From contig JARGPU010000003.1 of the NCBI GenBank assembly GCA_029210325.1, positions 157,501 to 221,500 of the forward strand: 64,000 nt of DNA, read 5' to 3'. Numbering within the stretch: the first letter of the stretch is position 1; each line of letters opens with the position of its first letter. The position numbers and the translations under genes are program-made. Shown here piece by piece: positions 18,618 through 27,045 of the stretch. Source of the stretch: Alcanivoracaceae bacterium. Lineage in GTDB: Bacteria; Pseudomonadota; Gammaproteobacteria; Pseudomonadales; Alcanivoracaceae. The notes beneath the pieces were generated by a model. It saw only the letters and a list, made by a program, of their open reading frames with translations. It was not told where the DNA came from and did no database searches.

Positions 18618-19062
18618 GGCGCTGAAAACCCTTATTGCCGCCTGCCGTAAAGGTGAACAGCCCTATCAGGCGCTGGTGGAGCGAGTGCCTTACGCCCAGT
18701 TCCTTGGCATCCGCATCGAGGCTCGGGGAGAGGAGTTGTCGTTCGTCTTGCCCAAGGCCGATACCAATGTCGGCAATCCGACCCTGCCGGCACTGCACGG
18801 TGGTGCCGTTGCCGGCTTTATGGAGCAGGCCGCGCTGATCTTTCTGTTGCTGGAAATGGGTGAGCCAAAGCTGCCCAAGACCATCGACTTCACCATTGAT
18901 TATCTGCGCGCTGGTTTGTTTCGCGATACCTTTGCCGAGTGCCGGGTAACCCGTCTTGGTCGGCGTATTGGCAATGTGAATATTGAAGCCTGGCAGACAC
19001 GCCGGGACGAGCCAATCGCTATAGCTCGAGCCCACTTTCTGCTATCAGACGAAGGCGCTTAA
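18610..19062 (+). CDS. PaaI-family hotdog thioesterase
   Basis: A 150-residue hotdog protein with LPALHGGAVAGFMEQAA as the active-site helix region and a TIDFTIDYLRAG strand typical of PaaI thioesterases. Its ATG overlaps the end of the upstream thioesterase gene (ATGAGTGA), so the two are translationally coupled and may form a heteromer. The stop lies 8 bases from the end of the convergent tetR gene. Confidence 0.82.
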   Translation: MSEALKTLIAACRKGEQPYQALVERVPYAQFLGIRIEARGEELSFVLPKADTNVGNPTLPALHGGAVAGFMEQAALIFLLLEMGEPKLPKTIDFTIDYLRAGLFRDTFAECRVTRLGRRIGNVNIEAWQTRRDEPIAIARAHFLLSDEGA

Positions 19063-19070
19063 CGGTTTTG

Positions 19071-19727
19071 TCAGGCTGCTGGGGTTAGCAGTGGCCTGAG
19101 GAAAGTGTTAGCAAAGTCGCGCACACTGGCTTCGCAGGAAGGATCGATCACCCCATCCGGGCTGAGCACCAGGGACTGGAGCAGGCGCAGCAGCAGCTCT
19201 GCAGTCTGCTCGGCTGGTAGCTTGGCGATGTACCCCTGTTGCTGGGACTTGGTTAACTGGGCGGCCAGATACAGGCGGGCAAAAGTGGTCACCTGGGGTA
19301 GTCGGGTGGTCAGGTAGGGCAATATGGATTCTGCTTCCGAGTTGAGCAGGCGAATCAGCAGAGGGTGGACGTGGGCACGAGTGACGGCCAGCACGAAGGC
19401 TTCGATTAATAAGTCCACCGCCGAGCGTTGTCCTTCCAGGCACTGCTCGATCATCGCCAGCTGCTGCTGGCATTCACGCAAAATCACCGCTTGAACCAGC
19501 TGATCCTTGTCGCCGAAGCGGCGATACAGGGTGGCGCGGCCGATACCGGCTTGAAGGGCCACATCTTCCATGGTGGTGCGCCGCAGGCCGAATTCGATAA
19601 ACAGTGAAAGTGCTGAATCCAGAACCAGGTCCGAGGTGCTGTCTTGTTTGTCGACGGGGACCTTGTCGGTCAGCGTAAGCATTGGGCTAGCTTGTGCCTG
19701 CCTACGGGACGGGGGTGTTTTTTTCAT
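19071..19727 (-). CDS. TetR family transcriptional regulator
   Basis: 218 residues. The N-terminal 30 residues are basic and disordered; the HTH (about 37-80) reads TTMEDVALQAGIGRATLYRRFGDKDQL, a classic TetR helix-turn-helix. The C-terminal ligand domain is helical, with no recognised ligand signature. ATG 19727 was chosen because AGGGAGC precedes it. It is divergent from the di-iron protein gene at 19912, and the intergenic region holds repeated CGAC/GTCG half sites, so it probably represses that gene and itself. Confidence 0.88.
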   Translation of the reverse strand: MKKTPPSRRQAQASPMLTLTDKVPVDKQDSTSDLVLDSALSLFIEFGLRRTTMEDVALQAGIGRATLYRRFGDKDQLVQAVILRECQQQLAMIEQCLEGQRSAVDLLIEAFVLAVTRAHVHPLLIRLLNSEAESILPYLTTRLPQVTTFARLYLAAQLTKSQQQGYIAKLPAEQTAELLLRLLQSLVLSPDGVIDPSCEASVRDFANTFLRPLLTPAA

Positions 19728-19793
19728 CAGCGGCTCCCTATGACGCGCTATGGTAATGGAGAACGCTGTCAGGGCAATAGCATTGTGATTATG

Positions 19794-19831
19794 CGACATT
19801 GCAGGGTCGTATTGTCATAACACGACATTGC
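19794..19831. promoter_or_regulatory. Probable TetR operator in the divergent promoter region
   Basis: CGACATTGC occurs at 19794-19802 and again at 19823-19831, and a GTCGT/ACGAC inverted repeat spans 19806-19826. The alternating CGAC and GTCG half sites make overlapping palindromes between the divergent tetR and di-iron genes, the expected place for a TetR operator. Confidence 0.5.
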
Positions 19832-19911
19832 CGCCCGAGGGCGACAGGCATAGTGTTGAGATTGCTTTGCTTTCCAGAGTAGCCATTCTCAGAACAATAA
19901 GAGGTGCGGCA

Positions 19912-21024
19912 ATGAATATCAGACGGGTAAGCCATCCACCGAAAGACGTGACCATCTATAAAAGCTGGGATGGTCCCGGTCACGAGGATCTCGAGTCACG
20001 CATGACCACCGAGCATATTGAAGATGTGGTGGAGATATTCCAGACCCCGCTGACCGGCCACTATAACTGGGATTATTCCAGTGCTGACGGTCGTATCCGC
20101 AAGCTTTACCGGCTCGGCAAGGAGTTGAACTGGAACGCCGACATGGACGTGGACTGGAGTCAGACCTTCCCCCATGATCAGATTCCCATGGATCAGAACA
20201 TGAACCCGTTTATTGGCTGGGAGCCGTTCGAATCCATGTCGGACGACGAAAAGCTGCGCTTTGGCTGGCATAACCTGGCCTGGATGCTGGCTCAGTTTGT
20301 TCATGGTGAGCAGGGTGCCCTGCTGGTGGCGTCCCAGTTAGCCAGTTGTGCGCCTACCTTTGATGCCAAGCTATATGCCGCCTCACAGACCTTTGACGAG
20401 GCCCGTCATGTCGAGGTGTTTACCAAGTACCTGCAAGAAAAGATCGGCATCATGTATCCGATCAACCCGAACCTGAAGGTGCTACTGGATAAAATCCTGT
20501 CTGATCCACGCTGGGATCTGAAGTTTATCGGCATGCAGATCATCATCGAGGGGCTTGCGCTGGCCGCTTTCAACACCCTCAAGCTGACCGCTCAGGATCC
20601 ATTGCTGCGCGACATTATCACTCTGGTTATTCGGGATGAGGCAAGACACGTTACCTTTGGCGTCAACTACTTAGAAGACTTTGTTCAGACTTTAACTGAA
20701 GAAGAGAAGGAAGACCGGGCGCAGTTTGCCTACGAGGCCTGCGTGGTCATGCGTGAGCGTTTGATCAGCACCGAGGTGTTCGAGCACTTTGGCTGGGATG
20801 TGCCGGCGGCTCGCGAGCGGGTGCTGGAATCCTATCTGATGCAGCAATTCCGGAACCTGCTGTTTACCCGGGTGATCCCTAACCTGAAACGTATTGGCCT
20901 GCTTACCGACAAGGTGCGGCCGAAGTTTGAGGAGCTGGGCATCCTGCAGTTTGAGAACCTGCTTGATGACGGCGATATCGACTGGGCGGAGCTGTCACGG
21001 CCGCTTTACGACAAATCTGCCTGA
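19912..21024 (+). CDS. Ferritin-like di-iron protein (oxygenase/oxidase-like)
   Basis: A 370-residue four-helix-bundle protein with a complete carboxylate-bridged di-iron ligand set: Glu133 (HGEQ), Glu163 and His166 (FDEARH), Glu213 (IIEG), Glu243 and His246 (RDEARH). This spacing is that of the ferritin/R2-like oxygenase superfamily. Substrate is unknown; related proteins include AurF-type N-oxygenases and R2-like oxidases. ATG 19912 follows AAGAGGTGCGGC. Control by the divergent TetR gene is likely. Confidence 0.82.
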   Translation: MNIRRVSHPPKDVTIYKSWDGPGHEDLESRMTTEHIEDVVEIFQTPLTGHYNWDYSSADGRIRKLYRLGKELNWNADMDVDWSQTFPHDQIPMDQNMNPFIGWEPFESMSDDEKLRFGWHNLAWMLAQFVHGEQGALLVASQLASCAPTFDAKLYAASQTFDEARHVEVFTKYLQEKIGIMYPINPNLKVLLDKILSDPRWDLKFIGMQIIIEGLALAAFNTLKLTAQDPLLRDIITLVIRDEARHVTFGVNYLEDFVQTLTEEEKEDRAQFAYEACVVMRERLISTEVFEHFGWDVPAARERVLESYLMQQFRNLLFTRVIPNLKRIGLLTDKVRPKFEELGILQFENLLDDGDIDWAELSRPLYDKSA

Positions 21025-21055
21025 GCAAGCCCTGCCGCGTCTTCGGCCAGTTAGT

Positions 21056-21325
21056 CTAGGGATACCAAGACGAGCTGGCCGGATGACGCTCGCTAATAGC
21101 GATCAACTCCTGATAATCAATTTCGGCCACCCAGAGATGCTCCGATGGTCCGCCCAATGCGTGCAGTCTGGTGCCCTTCGCCCGAATAGGCTGCAGGGCT
21201 CGTTCGTCGGCCAGCCATTGCAGGCCTTCATCAAGCAGCACCACCTCATCAGCTTCGGCAAGGCATTGCAGCATCAGTGCCAGCAGGTCCGTGCGAGCGG
21301 CGGGGAAGGCAAGCAGGTGCAGCAT
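21056..21325 (-). CDS. tusB: Sulfur relay protein TusB/DsrH
   Basis: An 89-residue DsrH-family protein, third subunit of the TusBCD complex that relays persulfide sulfur from TusA to TusE for 2-thiolation of U34 in tRNA. It starts with MLHLLAFPAART and has the EADEVVLLDEGL segment typical of the family. ATG at 21325 shares one base with the tusC stop codon (TGATG). It is the last gene of the yccA-tusDCB run; no tusE follows. Confidence 0.85.
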   Translation of the reverse strand: MLHLLAFPAARTDLLALMLQCLAEADEVVLLDEGLQWLADERALQPIRAKGTRLHALGGPSEHLWVAEIDYQELIAISERHPASSSWYP

Positions 21326-21627
21326 CAGCAATGCACCAACTGGCGGGCCTGCTGACACAATCCGGCCAGTTGCTCCGGGCTGATGAGCGTCAGGGGCAGG
21401 CCGGTGGGCGGTGCTGGGGTCTGGCTACAAAGGAAGAACTCGGTGATGCCGATGTCAGTTAGCTGCTGCAGACGCTGCTGTACGGCCTGATCTTGCCATG
21501 ACTGTGCAGCGTCGCTGACCAGTACCACTTTTAGCGGCAGCTCAAACAGGGCCAGCGTCAGCAGCAAGTCTTGCCACTCGGCAAAGCCGGTCTGTGCCGG
21601 TGAACGTCGCCATAGCACCAGAATCAT
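21325..21627 (-). CDS. tusC: Sulfur relay protein TusC/DsrF
   Basis: A 100-residue DsrE/F-fold subunit of TusBCD, non-catalytic in the known complex. The LPLKVVLVSDAAQ region matches the family fold. It overlaps tusD by 4 bases and tusB by 1, showing a tight operon with coupled translation. Confidence 0.83.
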   Translation of the reverse strand: MILVLWRRSPAQTGFAEWQDLLLTLALFELPLKVVLVSDAAQSWQDQAVQQRLQQLTDIGITEFFLCSQTPAPPTGLPLTLISPEQLAGLCQQARQLVHC

Positions 21628-21956
21628 CCGAAGCTCAGCACTCTATCGCTGTCGCGCAGGGCCTCTGCCCACTGCCCCAGACCACTTATCTGCCAGGGCT
21701 GCAGCTCAGCGCCGCTGGCCAAGCCTCGTTGCTGGGCCGCGGAAACGCACAGCACGGCATCAACATTGTGAGTGGATATCAGGGACTGCCATGCCCCGTG
21801 CTGCACGGAGGAGGGCAGCGCCAACAGAACGCCGTCGCGGAAAAAAAACAGTCTTTTCAGGGAGTGGCCAGCAGCCAGAATGGCGCGGGCGGTGAGCAGT
21901 GCGGACTGCGCGGCCGGGTGTTCCGGCGCCGCGCAGATCAGCAAGCTGTAGTGCAT
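21624..21956 (-). CDS. tusD: Sulfurtransferase TusD/DsrE
   Basis: The catalytic 110-residue subunit of TusBCD. The persulfide-carrying cysteine is in AVLCVSAAQQRG (about residue 70), with the GLASGAELQPW segment following, as in DsrE/TusD. ATG at 21956 overlaps the yccA stop. Operon order yccA-tusD-tusC-tusB is that of Pseudomonas. Confidence 0.88.
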   Translation of the reverse strand: MHYSLLICAAPEHPAAQSALLTARAILAAGHSLKRLFFFRDGVLLALPSSVQHGAWQSLISTHNVDAVLCVSAAQQRGLASGAELQPWQISGLGQWAEALRDSDRVLSFG

Positions 21957-22636
21957 CAGTCGTCGCCGCTCAACGCGGTAAACAGGTGCAGCAGGCTCAT
22001 GAACAGATTGTAGATGCTGACGAACAGGGTCACGGTGGCCATGATGTAGTTGGTTTCACCACCGTGAATGATGGCGCTGGTTTGCCACAGGATTAGCATC
22101 GATGACAGCAGCACGAAGGCCCCGGATACCGCCAGCGACAGGGTTGGCAGGTTGAAGAAGTAGGCCGCCAGACCGCCGAGAAAGGCAACGATGATGCCGA
22201 CCATCAGGAACTGGCCGAGGAAGCTGAAGTCTTTGCGGGTTACCAGCGCCACAGCGGACAGAGCGACAAATACCACTGCCGTGGAAGCCAGTGCCAGGGT
22301 TACCAGTTCCATGCCACCTTGAACGGCAGCGTAGGCGCTGATAATTGGCCCTGTGGTGAAGCCCAGCCAGCCGGTGATGCCGAAAACACCGAGGATGCCG
22401 GCGGCACTATTACGCATGACATTGGTAAAGATCAGCAAGCCGAAGTAGACCACGATAGTCAGGATCGGATTGATAAAGCCGACGCCGCTGTTCATGGCAA
22501 ACCAGCCGCAGGCGGCGGAGAAGGCCAGCGCCATACCGAGTAGCAAGTAAGTGTTGCGCAGTACGCGGGCAGCTTGATCGCCGCTAACTGAAACAACCGT
22601 GCTGTTTGGGGCTGCGTAGGGGCTTTGCTCTCTCAT
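21956..22636 (-). CDS. yccA: Bax inhibitor-1/YccA family membrane protein
   Basis: 226 residues with about seven hydrophobic helices, the BI-1 topology. In E. coli YccA modulates FtsH proteolysis of membrane proteins. The C-terminal segments (IYNLFMSLLHLFTALSGDD) match the YccA end. ATG 22636 follows CAGGAGTCG; 18 further codons upstream have no such site. First gene of the yccA-tusDCB operon. Confidence 0.9.
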   Translation of the reverse strand: MREQSPYAAPNSTVVSVSGDQAARVLRNTYLLLGMALAFSAACGWFAMNSGVGFINPILTIVVYFGLLIFTNVMRNSAAGILGVFGITGWLGFTTGPIISAYAAVQGGMELVTLALASTAVVFVALSAVALVTRKDFSFLGQFLMVGIIVAFLGGLAAYFFNLPTLSLAVSGAFVLLSSMLILWQTSAIIHGGETNYIMATVTLFVSIYNLFMSLLHLFTALSGDD

Positions 22637-22725
22637 AGGTCGACTCCTGGTCGGTTTGGCTCCGTGTTGGCTGGATGATACGGCAGCCAAACGTTAATTC
22701 AAGTGAATCCGCAGCCTGTTGGTGC

Positions 22726-22753
22726 TTGACTGATTCGATTTGATGTTTATGAT
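22726..22753 (+). promoter_or_regulatory. Promoter of tRNA-Ser
   Basis: TTGACT (22726-22731), 16-base spacer, TATGAT (22748-22753), about 5 bases before a GC-rich discriminator (GCCGGGC) of the stringent-control type. Confidence 0.7.
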
Positions 22754-22764
22754 GCCGGGCGTGC

Positions 22765-22854
22765 GGAGGGGTGGCAGAGCGGTTGAATGCAGCGGTCTTG
22801 AAAACCGCCGAGGATTAACGTCCTCCGTGGGTTCGAATCCCACCCTCTCCACCA
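22765..22854 (+). tRNA. tRNA-Ser (UGA)
   Basis: A 90-base class II tRNA with encoded CCA. The acceptor arms GGAGGGG/CCTCTCC pair, the anticodon loop CTTGAAA gives UGA, a long variable arm is present, and the T-loop reads GGGTTCGAATCCC. Followed at once by an intrinsic terminator. Confidence 0.97.
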
Positions 22855-22860
22855 AATATG

Positions 22861-22888
22861 AAGGCCTCGCATAGCGGGGCCTTTTTTG
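22861..22888 (+). terminator. Intrinsic terminator of tRNA-Ser
   Basis: AAGGCCTCGC, loop ATA, GCGGGGCCTT (one T-G wobble) followed by a run of T. From its end to 23223 (about 335 bases) no gene or clear element was found, only an AT-rich stretch near 23030-23055 that may hold the promoter of the response regulator gene. Confidence 0.9.
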
Positions 22889-23223
22889 TTGGAAAGGCGC
22901 TTATCTGGCCAAATCACTGGTTCGACAAGCGGCTGCAAGTCAGTCCTGTCTGTCCAGTAAACGGTTCGTGGCTCTTATGTCTTGTCTTGAAGCACCCTTG
23001 GAATGGTTCGTGTGCGTTCTAATGCCATGATAATATCTTATTGATATATATCACTTTTCCTACTTCTCGCCGTGTCATTAAAGTACAGTGACGCAATACA
23101 GCTGCCTCTGGCTGGTCTAGTTTGTCGCTGGCAGGCTTTACCGCTTCAAACAGTGCGGATTCGTGGTTAATCTGGACCGTACGGACGCCATAAATGCCAA
23201 GGGAATGACTAGCGGAGCAGGGG

Positions 23224-23889
23224 ATGATCAAGGTACTGGTGGTTGATGACCACGAGCTGGTGAGGATGGGTATTACCAGAATGCTGGCTGATGTGAACGG
23301 CTTTAATGTTGTCGGCGAGGCTTGCAGCGGAGAGCAGGCCGTGCAAATGACCAGAGATCTGTCGCCGGACGTGGTGTTGATGGACGTAAAAATGCCTGGC
23401 ATTGGTGGTCTTGAGGCCACTCGCAAGATTCTGCGTCACGATGATGCGGCCAGGGTTATTGCCGTGACCGTGTGTGAAGAAGAGCCATTTCCGACCCGAC
23501 TAATGAAGGCCGGTGCCGCCGGGTATCTTTCTAAAGGGGCGGACATGGATGAAATGGTGCGAGCTATACGGGTGGTGTTTGCCGGGCAACGTTATATCAG
23601 TCCCGCCATTGCTCAGGCCATGGCGCTGCGCCCGTTTAACGGCAACGAAACCGCACCGATGGAGCTGCTGTCGGAGCGCGAGCTGCAGATTATGATGATG
23701 ATCGTTAGTTGCCATCGCGTGCAGGCGATTTCTGACAAGCTGTGCCTGTCACCGAAGACAGTGAATACCTATCGCTACCGAATTTTCGACAAGCTGGGAA
23801 TTTCCAGCGACGTTGAGATGACCCTATTGGCCATGCGTTGGGGAATGATTGATGAAACCACCTCGGCAACCCCGGTAGCTGTCGGCTGA
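23224..23889 (+). CDS. uvrY: GacA/UvrY-type response regulator
   Basis: 221 residues: a receiver domain with the phosphoacceptor Asp54 (LMDVKMPG), acidic pocket VDDH (7-10) and conserved Lys (SKG, about 104), then a LuxR-type HTH (about 150-205). This is the response regulator of the GacS/BarA two-component system that activates Rsm/Csr small RNAs. The position upstream of uvrC and pgsA is the conserved gammaproteobacterial order. GGAGCAGGGG precedes the ATG. Confidence 0.95.
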   Translation: MIKVLVVDDHELVRMGITRMLADVNGFNVVGEACSGEQAVQMTRDLSPDVVLMDVKMPGIGGLEATRKILRHDDAARVIAVTVCEEEPFPTRLMKAGAAGYLSKGADMDEMVRAIRVVFAGQRYISPAIAQAMALRPFNGNETAPMELLSERELQIMMMIVSCHRVQAISDKLCLSPKTVNTYRYRIFDKLGISSDVEMTLLAMRWGMIDETTSATPVAVG

Positions 23890-23951
23890 GCACCGGCTGT
23901 TGCATAATCCGGCCCTGACGATCCACTTCTGCGTTCGGATGGCCGCTTTGC

Positions 23952-25769
23952 ATGCCTTTTGATTCCCGTCTTTTTTTGTCCAGCTGCAGCACCTTACCCG
24001 GCGTCTACCAGATGCTCGATCGGGACGGTGCTGTGCTTTACGTGGGTAAGGCGCGGGACCTGAAAGCGCGGCTTTCCAGCTACTTTGTCAAAACCGTGGC
24101 AGCCCCCAAGACCCGCGCGCTGGTGGCACGAATACACGATATCCAGACCACCGTCACTGCCAGCGAAACCGAAGCACTGCTGCTTGAGCAGGCGCTGATC
24201 AAATCCCTGCACCCGCCATACAACATCCTTATGCGGGATGACAAAACCTACCCGTATATCAAGATTACTACTGCCGATGAATTTCCCCGGGTGGCGTTTC
24301 ATCGCGGTCAGCGTCGTCCTGGAGCACGATATTTTGGCCCGTTTCCCGGGGCTGCCGGGGTGCGCGAAACGCTGAATACACTGGAAAAAGTGTTCCGCCT
24401 GCGCAACTGTCGGGACAGCTTCTTTCACAACCGCACCAGACCCTGTCTGCAATATGAGATTCGTCGCTGTACCGCGCCCTGTGTCGGGCTGGTGTCGGTC
24501 GAGGATTACGCGGTTCAGGTGCGTATGGCAGCAGACTTTCTGGAGGGCCGCGATCGCGCGGTGACCGATGAACTGACCGCACAGATGGAGCAGGCATCAC
24601 AGTCGCTGCAGTTCGAGCGCGCCGCCGCGCTGCGTGACCAGATCGCCGGCATTCGTGCGGTGCAGCAAAAGCAGTACGTGGATACCTCTGGCGGCGATGT
24701 GGATGTGCTGGCCATGGCCATGCGTCACGGCATGGCGGTGATTGCGGTGTTAATGATTCGTCAGGGCAAGATGCTCGGTATTCGCAACTGGCAGCCGGAT
24801 ACTCGTGGTGAAGAAGATGCGCAGGTGGTGCTGTCCGCATTTCTTGCCCATCACTATTTGCAGCCGGACGATGCCGGCCTGCCCGATGAGGTAATTCTGC
24901 AGGGTGCGGTTGACGGTGCTGATGCGCTGACAGAGGCGGTGCGTCAGCAGCAGGGTAAGCGCCTGCGCCTGGCTCACAAAGTGCGCCGAGAGCGTCGTCG
25001 CTGGTTAATGATGGCTGAGCAAAATGCAGAGCAGACACTGCTATCACGGCTCGCCAATCGGGAAAATATTGACGCGCGTTATGCGGCTTTGGATGCATTG
25101 CTCGGCAAACCGTTAGAGCCACGTCGCATTGAGTGCTTCGATATCAGCCATACCGGAGGGGAGAAGGCGGTGGCGTCCTGTGTGGTCTTCGGTGCCGACG
25201 GCCCTCTGAAGAGCGACTATCGACGTTTCAATGTGTCGCCCCCGGTGGGTGGCGATGATTACGCGGCCATGGAAGAGGCGGTGCGTCGGCGCTATGCGCG
25301 CTTGCGCCGCGACACCGGTAAATTACCCGGGCTATTGCTGATTGATGGTGGCAAGGGCCAGGTGAGCAGGGTGGCTGCGGTGCTTGAGGAGCTGGGTTTT
25401 ATTGATGAGCCGGTACTGCTTGGCATCGCCAAGGGGCCGTCACGCAAAGCAGGGCTGGAGGTATTGTGTCGCCCGGATGGAGTGCAGCTAACCCCGGATG
25501 CGGACAATCCAGCGTTGCATCTGTTGCAGCAAGTTCGTGATGAAGCACACCGCTTTGCCATAACCGGCCATCGGGCACGGCGCGGCAAGACCCGCAGCCA
25601 GTCCTCGCTGGAGGATATTCCTGGTGTTGGCGCTGCGCGCCGCCGGGCGTTGCTGAATCATTTTGGCGGGCTGCAGCCGCTGCGTAACGCCTCAGCGGAG
25701 GAAATCTCCCGGGTGGCCGGCGTCAGTCCGGCTTTGGCGCTATCGATCTACGACTGGCTGCATGCCTGA
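23952..25769 (+). CDS. uvrC: Excinuclease ABC subunit C
   Basis: A 605-residue dual-incision nuclease of nucleotide excision repair. The N-terminal GIY-YIG-type domain (GVYQMLDRDGAVLYVGKARDLKARL, about 16-40) makes the 3' cut, a UVR motif near 205-235 binds UvrB, the RNase H-like C-half contains ECFDISHTGG and LLIDGGKGQ for the 5' cut, and two helix-hairpin-helix motifs end the protein (DIPGVGAARRRALL). Full length, co-directional with uvrY and pgsA. Confidence 0.97.
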   Translation: MPFDSRLFLSSCSTLPGVYQMLDRDGAVLYVGKARDLKARLSSYFVKTVAAPKTRALVARIHDIQTTVTASETEALLLEQALIKSLHPPYNILMRDDKTYPYIKITTADEFPRVAFHRGQRRPGARYFGPFPGAAGVRETLNTLEKVFRLRNCRDSFFHNRTRPCLQYEIRRCTAPCVGLVSVEDYAVQVRMAADFLEGRDRAVTDELTAQMEQASQSLQFERAAALRDQIAGIRAVQQKQYVDTSGGDVDVLAMAMRHGMAVIAVLMIRQGKMLGIRNWQPDTRGEEDAQVVLSAFLAHHYLQPDDAGLPDEVILQGAVDGADALTEAVRQQQGKRLRLAHKVRRERRRWLMMAEQNAEQTLLSRLANRENIDARYAALDALLGKPLEPRRIECFDISHTGGEKAVASCVVFGADGPLKSDYRRFNVSPPVGGDDYAAMEEAVRRRYARLRRDTGKLPGLLLIDGGKGQVSRVAAVLEELGFIDEPVLLGIAKGPSRKAGLEVLCRPDGVQLTPDADNPALHLLQQVRDEAHRFAITGHRARRGKTRSQSSLEDIPGVGAARRRALLNHFGGLQPLRNASAEEISRVAGVSPALALSIYDWLHA

Positions 25770-25864
25770 AGCCAGTTGCTGCTCGGCTGGTCTGTACCAA
25801 CGTGTCACAACCTTGGCCCATTCCTTTATACTGTCGCCGTCTTCCTGCCCTACGGTTATTGCTG

Positions 25865-26470
25865 ATGTCTGACACTGCTGCGCGATTGACGCTGCCTAAT
25901 TTGATCACCCTCGCGCGGCTGTTGCTGATTCCGGTGTTTGTGGCTGTGTTTTATATGCCCTACGGCTGGGCCCCCATGGCTGCTGCGGGCATTTTTCTGC
26001 TGGCTGGGCTGACTGACTTGCTGGATGGCTATCTGGCCCGCCGGCTGAACCAGACCAGCCGCTTTGGCGCCTTTCTTGATCCAGTTGCCGACAAGTTGAT
26101 GGTGGCCGCCGCGCTGGTGCTGCTGGTGCAGGCCCACGCCACCATCTGGCTGGCGGTGCCCGCGCTGGTGATTATCTCTCGCGAAATCACTGTTTCCGCA
26201 CTGCGTGAATGGATGGCGGAGATCGGCCAGCGCGCCCGGGTTGCCGTTAGTAGTATTGGCAAGATCAAAACCGTGCTGCAGATTTCTGCTATTACCGGCT
26301 TGCTGGCCATCCGCCCCTTGCAGGACGCGGAAGGTGATCTGCTGATGACGCCGTTCGACTGGCTCACCTATAGCCTGCTATACGCTGCTACCTTTCTTAC
26401 TCTCTGGTCCATGTTTTCCTATTTGCGCGCCGCCTGGCCTGAGCTTTGGCCATCCCGCCAGGGGCGCTGA
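25865..26470 (+). CDS. pgsA: CDP-diacylglycerol-glycerol-3-phosphate 3-phosphatidyltransferase
   Basis: An inner-membrane enzyme making phosphatidylglycerophosphate, the precursor of PG and cardiolipin. The 201-residue sequence has the full CDP-alcohol phosphatidyltransferase motif, from DLLDGYLAR to FGAFLDPVADK, between helices 2 and 3. ATG 25865 was chosen because it gives the usual MSDTAARLTLPNLIT start; an in-frame start at 25802 would add 21 atypical residues. Followed by the tRNA cluster. Confidence 0.94.
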   Translation: MSDTAARLTLPNLITLARLLLIPVFVAVFYMPYGWAPMAAAGIFLLAGLTDLLDGYLARRLNQTSRFGAFLDPVADKLMVAAALVLLVQAHATIWLAVPALVIISREITVSALREWMAEIGQRARVAVSSIGKIKTVLQISAITGLLAIRPLQDAEGDLLMTPFDWLTYSLLYAATFLTLWSMFSYLRAAWPELWPSRQGR

Positions 26471-26511
26471 TCAAAAACAGCGCAGTCAGTCACCTGCAAG
26501 GCGCCAAGTGC

Positions 26512-26539
26512 TTGACAGGGGAGGGGGTGCGGGTAGAAT
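26512..26539 (+). promoter_or_regulatory. Promoter of the tRNA Gly-Cys-Leu cluster
   Basis: TTGACA (26512-26517), 16-base spacer, TAGAAT (26534-26539). It lies 33 bases before tRNA-Gly and is close to consensus. Confidence 0.8.
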
Positions 26540-26572
26540 GCCATCCGCTGTCACCAATACGGTTTCGGCATT

Positions 26573-26648
<76 letters not shown>

Positions 26649-26656
26649 GTTTTTCC

Positions 26657-26682
26657 AAACCTCGGCGAGTCCGAGGTTTTTT
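26657..26682 (+). terminator. Hairpin with T-run between tRNA-Gly and tRNA-Cys
   Basis: AACCTCGG, loop CGAGT, CCGAGGTT followed by T. It has terminator form but lies inside a tRNA cluster, so it may be a partial terminator or processing signal. Confidence 0.7.
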
Positions 26683-26687
26683 GTTTC

Positions 26688-26761
26688 GGCGCGGTGGCAG
26701 AGTGGTTATGCAGCGGATTGCAACTCCGTGTACGCCGGTTCGATTCCGACCCGCGCCTCCA
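26688..26761 (+). tRNA. tRNA-Cys (GCA)
   Basis: 74 bases with encoded CCA. Acceptor GGCGCGG/CCGCGCC, anticodon loop TTGCAAC gives GCA, T-loop GGTTCGATTCC. Confidence 0.97.
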
Positions 26762-26784
26762 TCTATACTTCCCTGAAGTCCCCC

Positions 26785-26871
26785 GCCCGGGTGGCGAAAT
26801 TGGTAGACGCATGGGACTTAAAATCCCTTGTCCTTCGGGACGTGCCGGTTCAAGTCCGGCCCCGGGCACCA
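26785..26871 (+). tRNA. tRNA-Leu (UAA)
   Basis: 87-base class II tRNA with encoded CCA. Acceptor GCCCGGG/CCCGGGC, anticodon loop CTTAAAA gives UAA, long variable arm (TTGTCCTTCGGGACGT) and T-loop GGTTCAAGTCC. The position equals leuZ, a frequent integration site; foreign-looking DNA starts directly downstream. Confidence 0.97.
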
Positions 26872-26941
26872 AATAAAATCAATGGGTTATCGCGACCCCC
26901 TGATCTGGGGCCAGAGACAAGCTTCTCAAAAACAGGTGTCT

Positions 26942-26961
26942 GTGCCTAGACCGTGCCTAGA
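26942..26961. repeat. GTGCCTAGA direct repeat beside the tRNA-Leu junction
   Basis: GTGCCTAGA at 26942-26950 and 26953-26961, 71 bases after the tRNA. Short direct repeats at this distance from a tRNA attachment site resemble recombinase arm-type sites, but with no integrase gene present this is only a suggestion. Confidence 0.35.
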
Positions 26962-27045
26962 TGAGATTTGAGCCTCTGCCCGAATAGGGCGCCGGTTTAG
27001 CTGTTCTAGAGGGGCTTGAGCATAGATGGCTAGCGTGTGCTCGTT

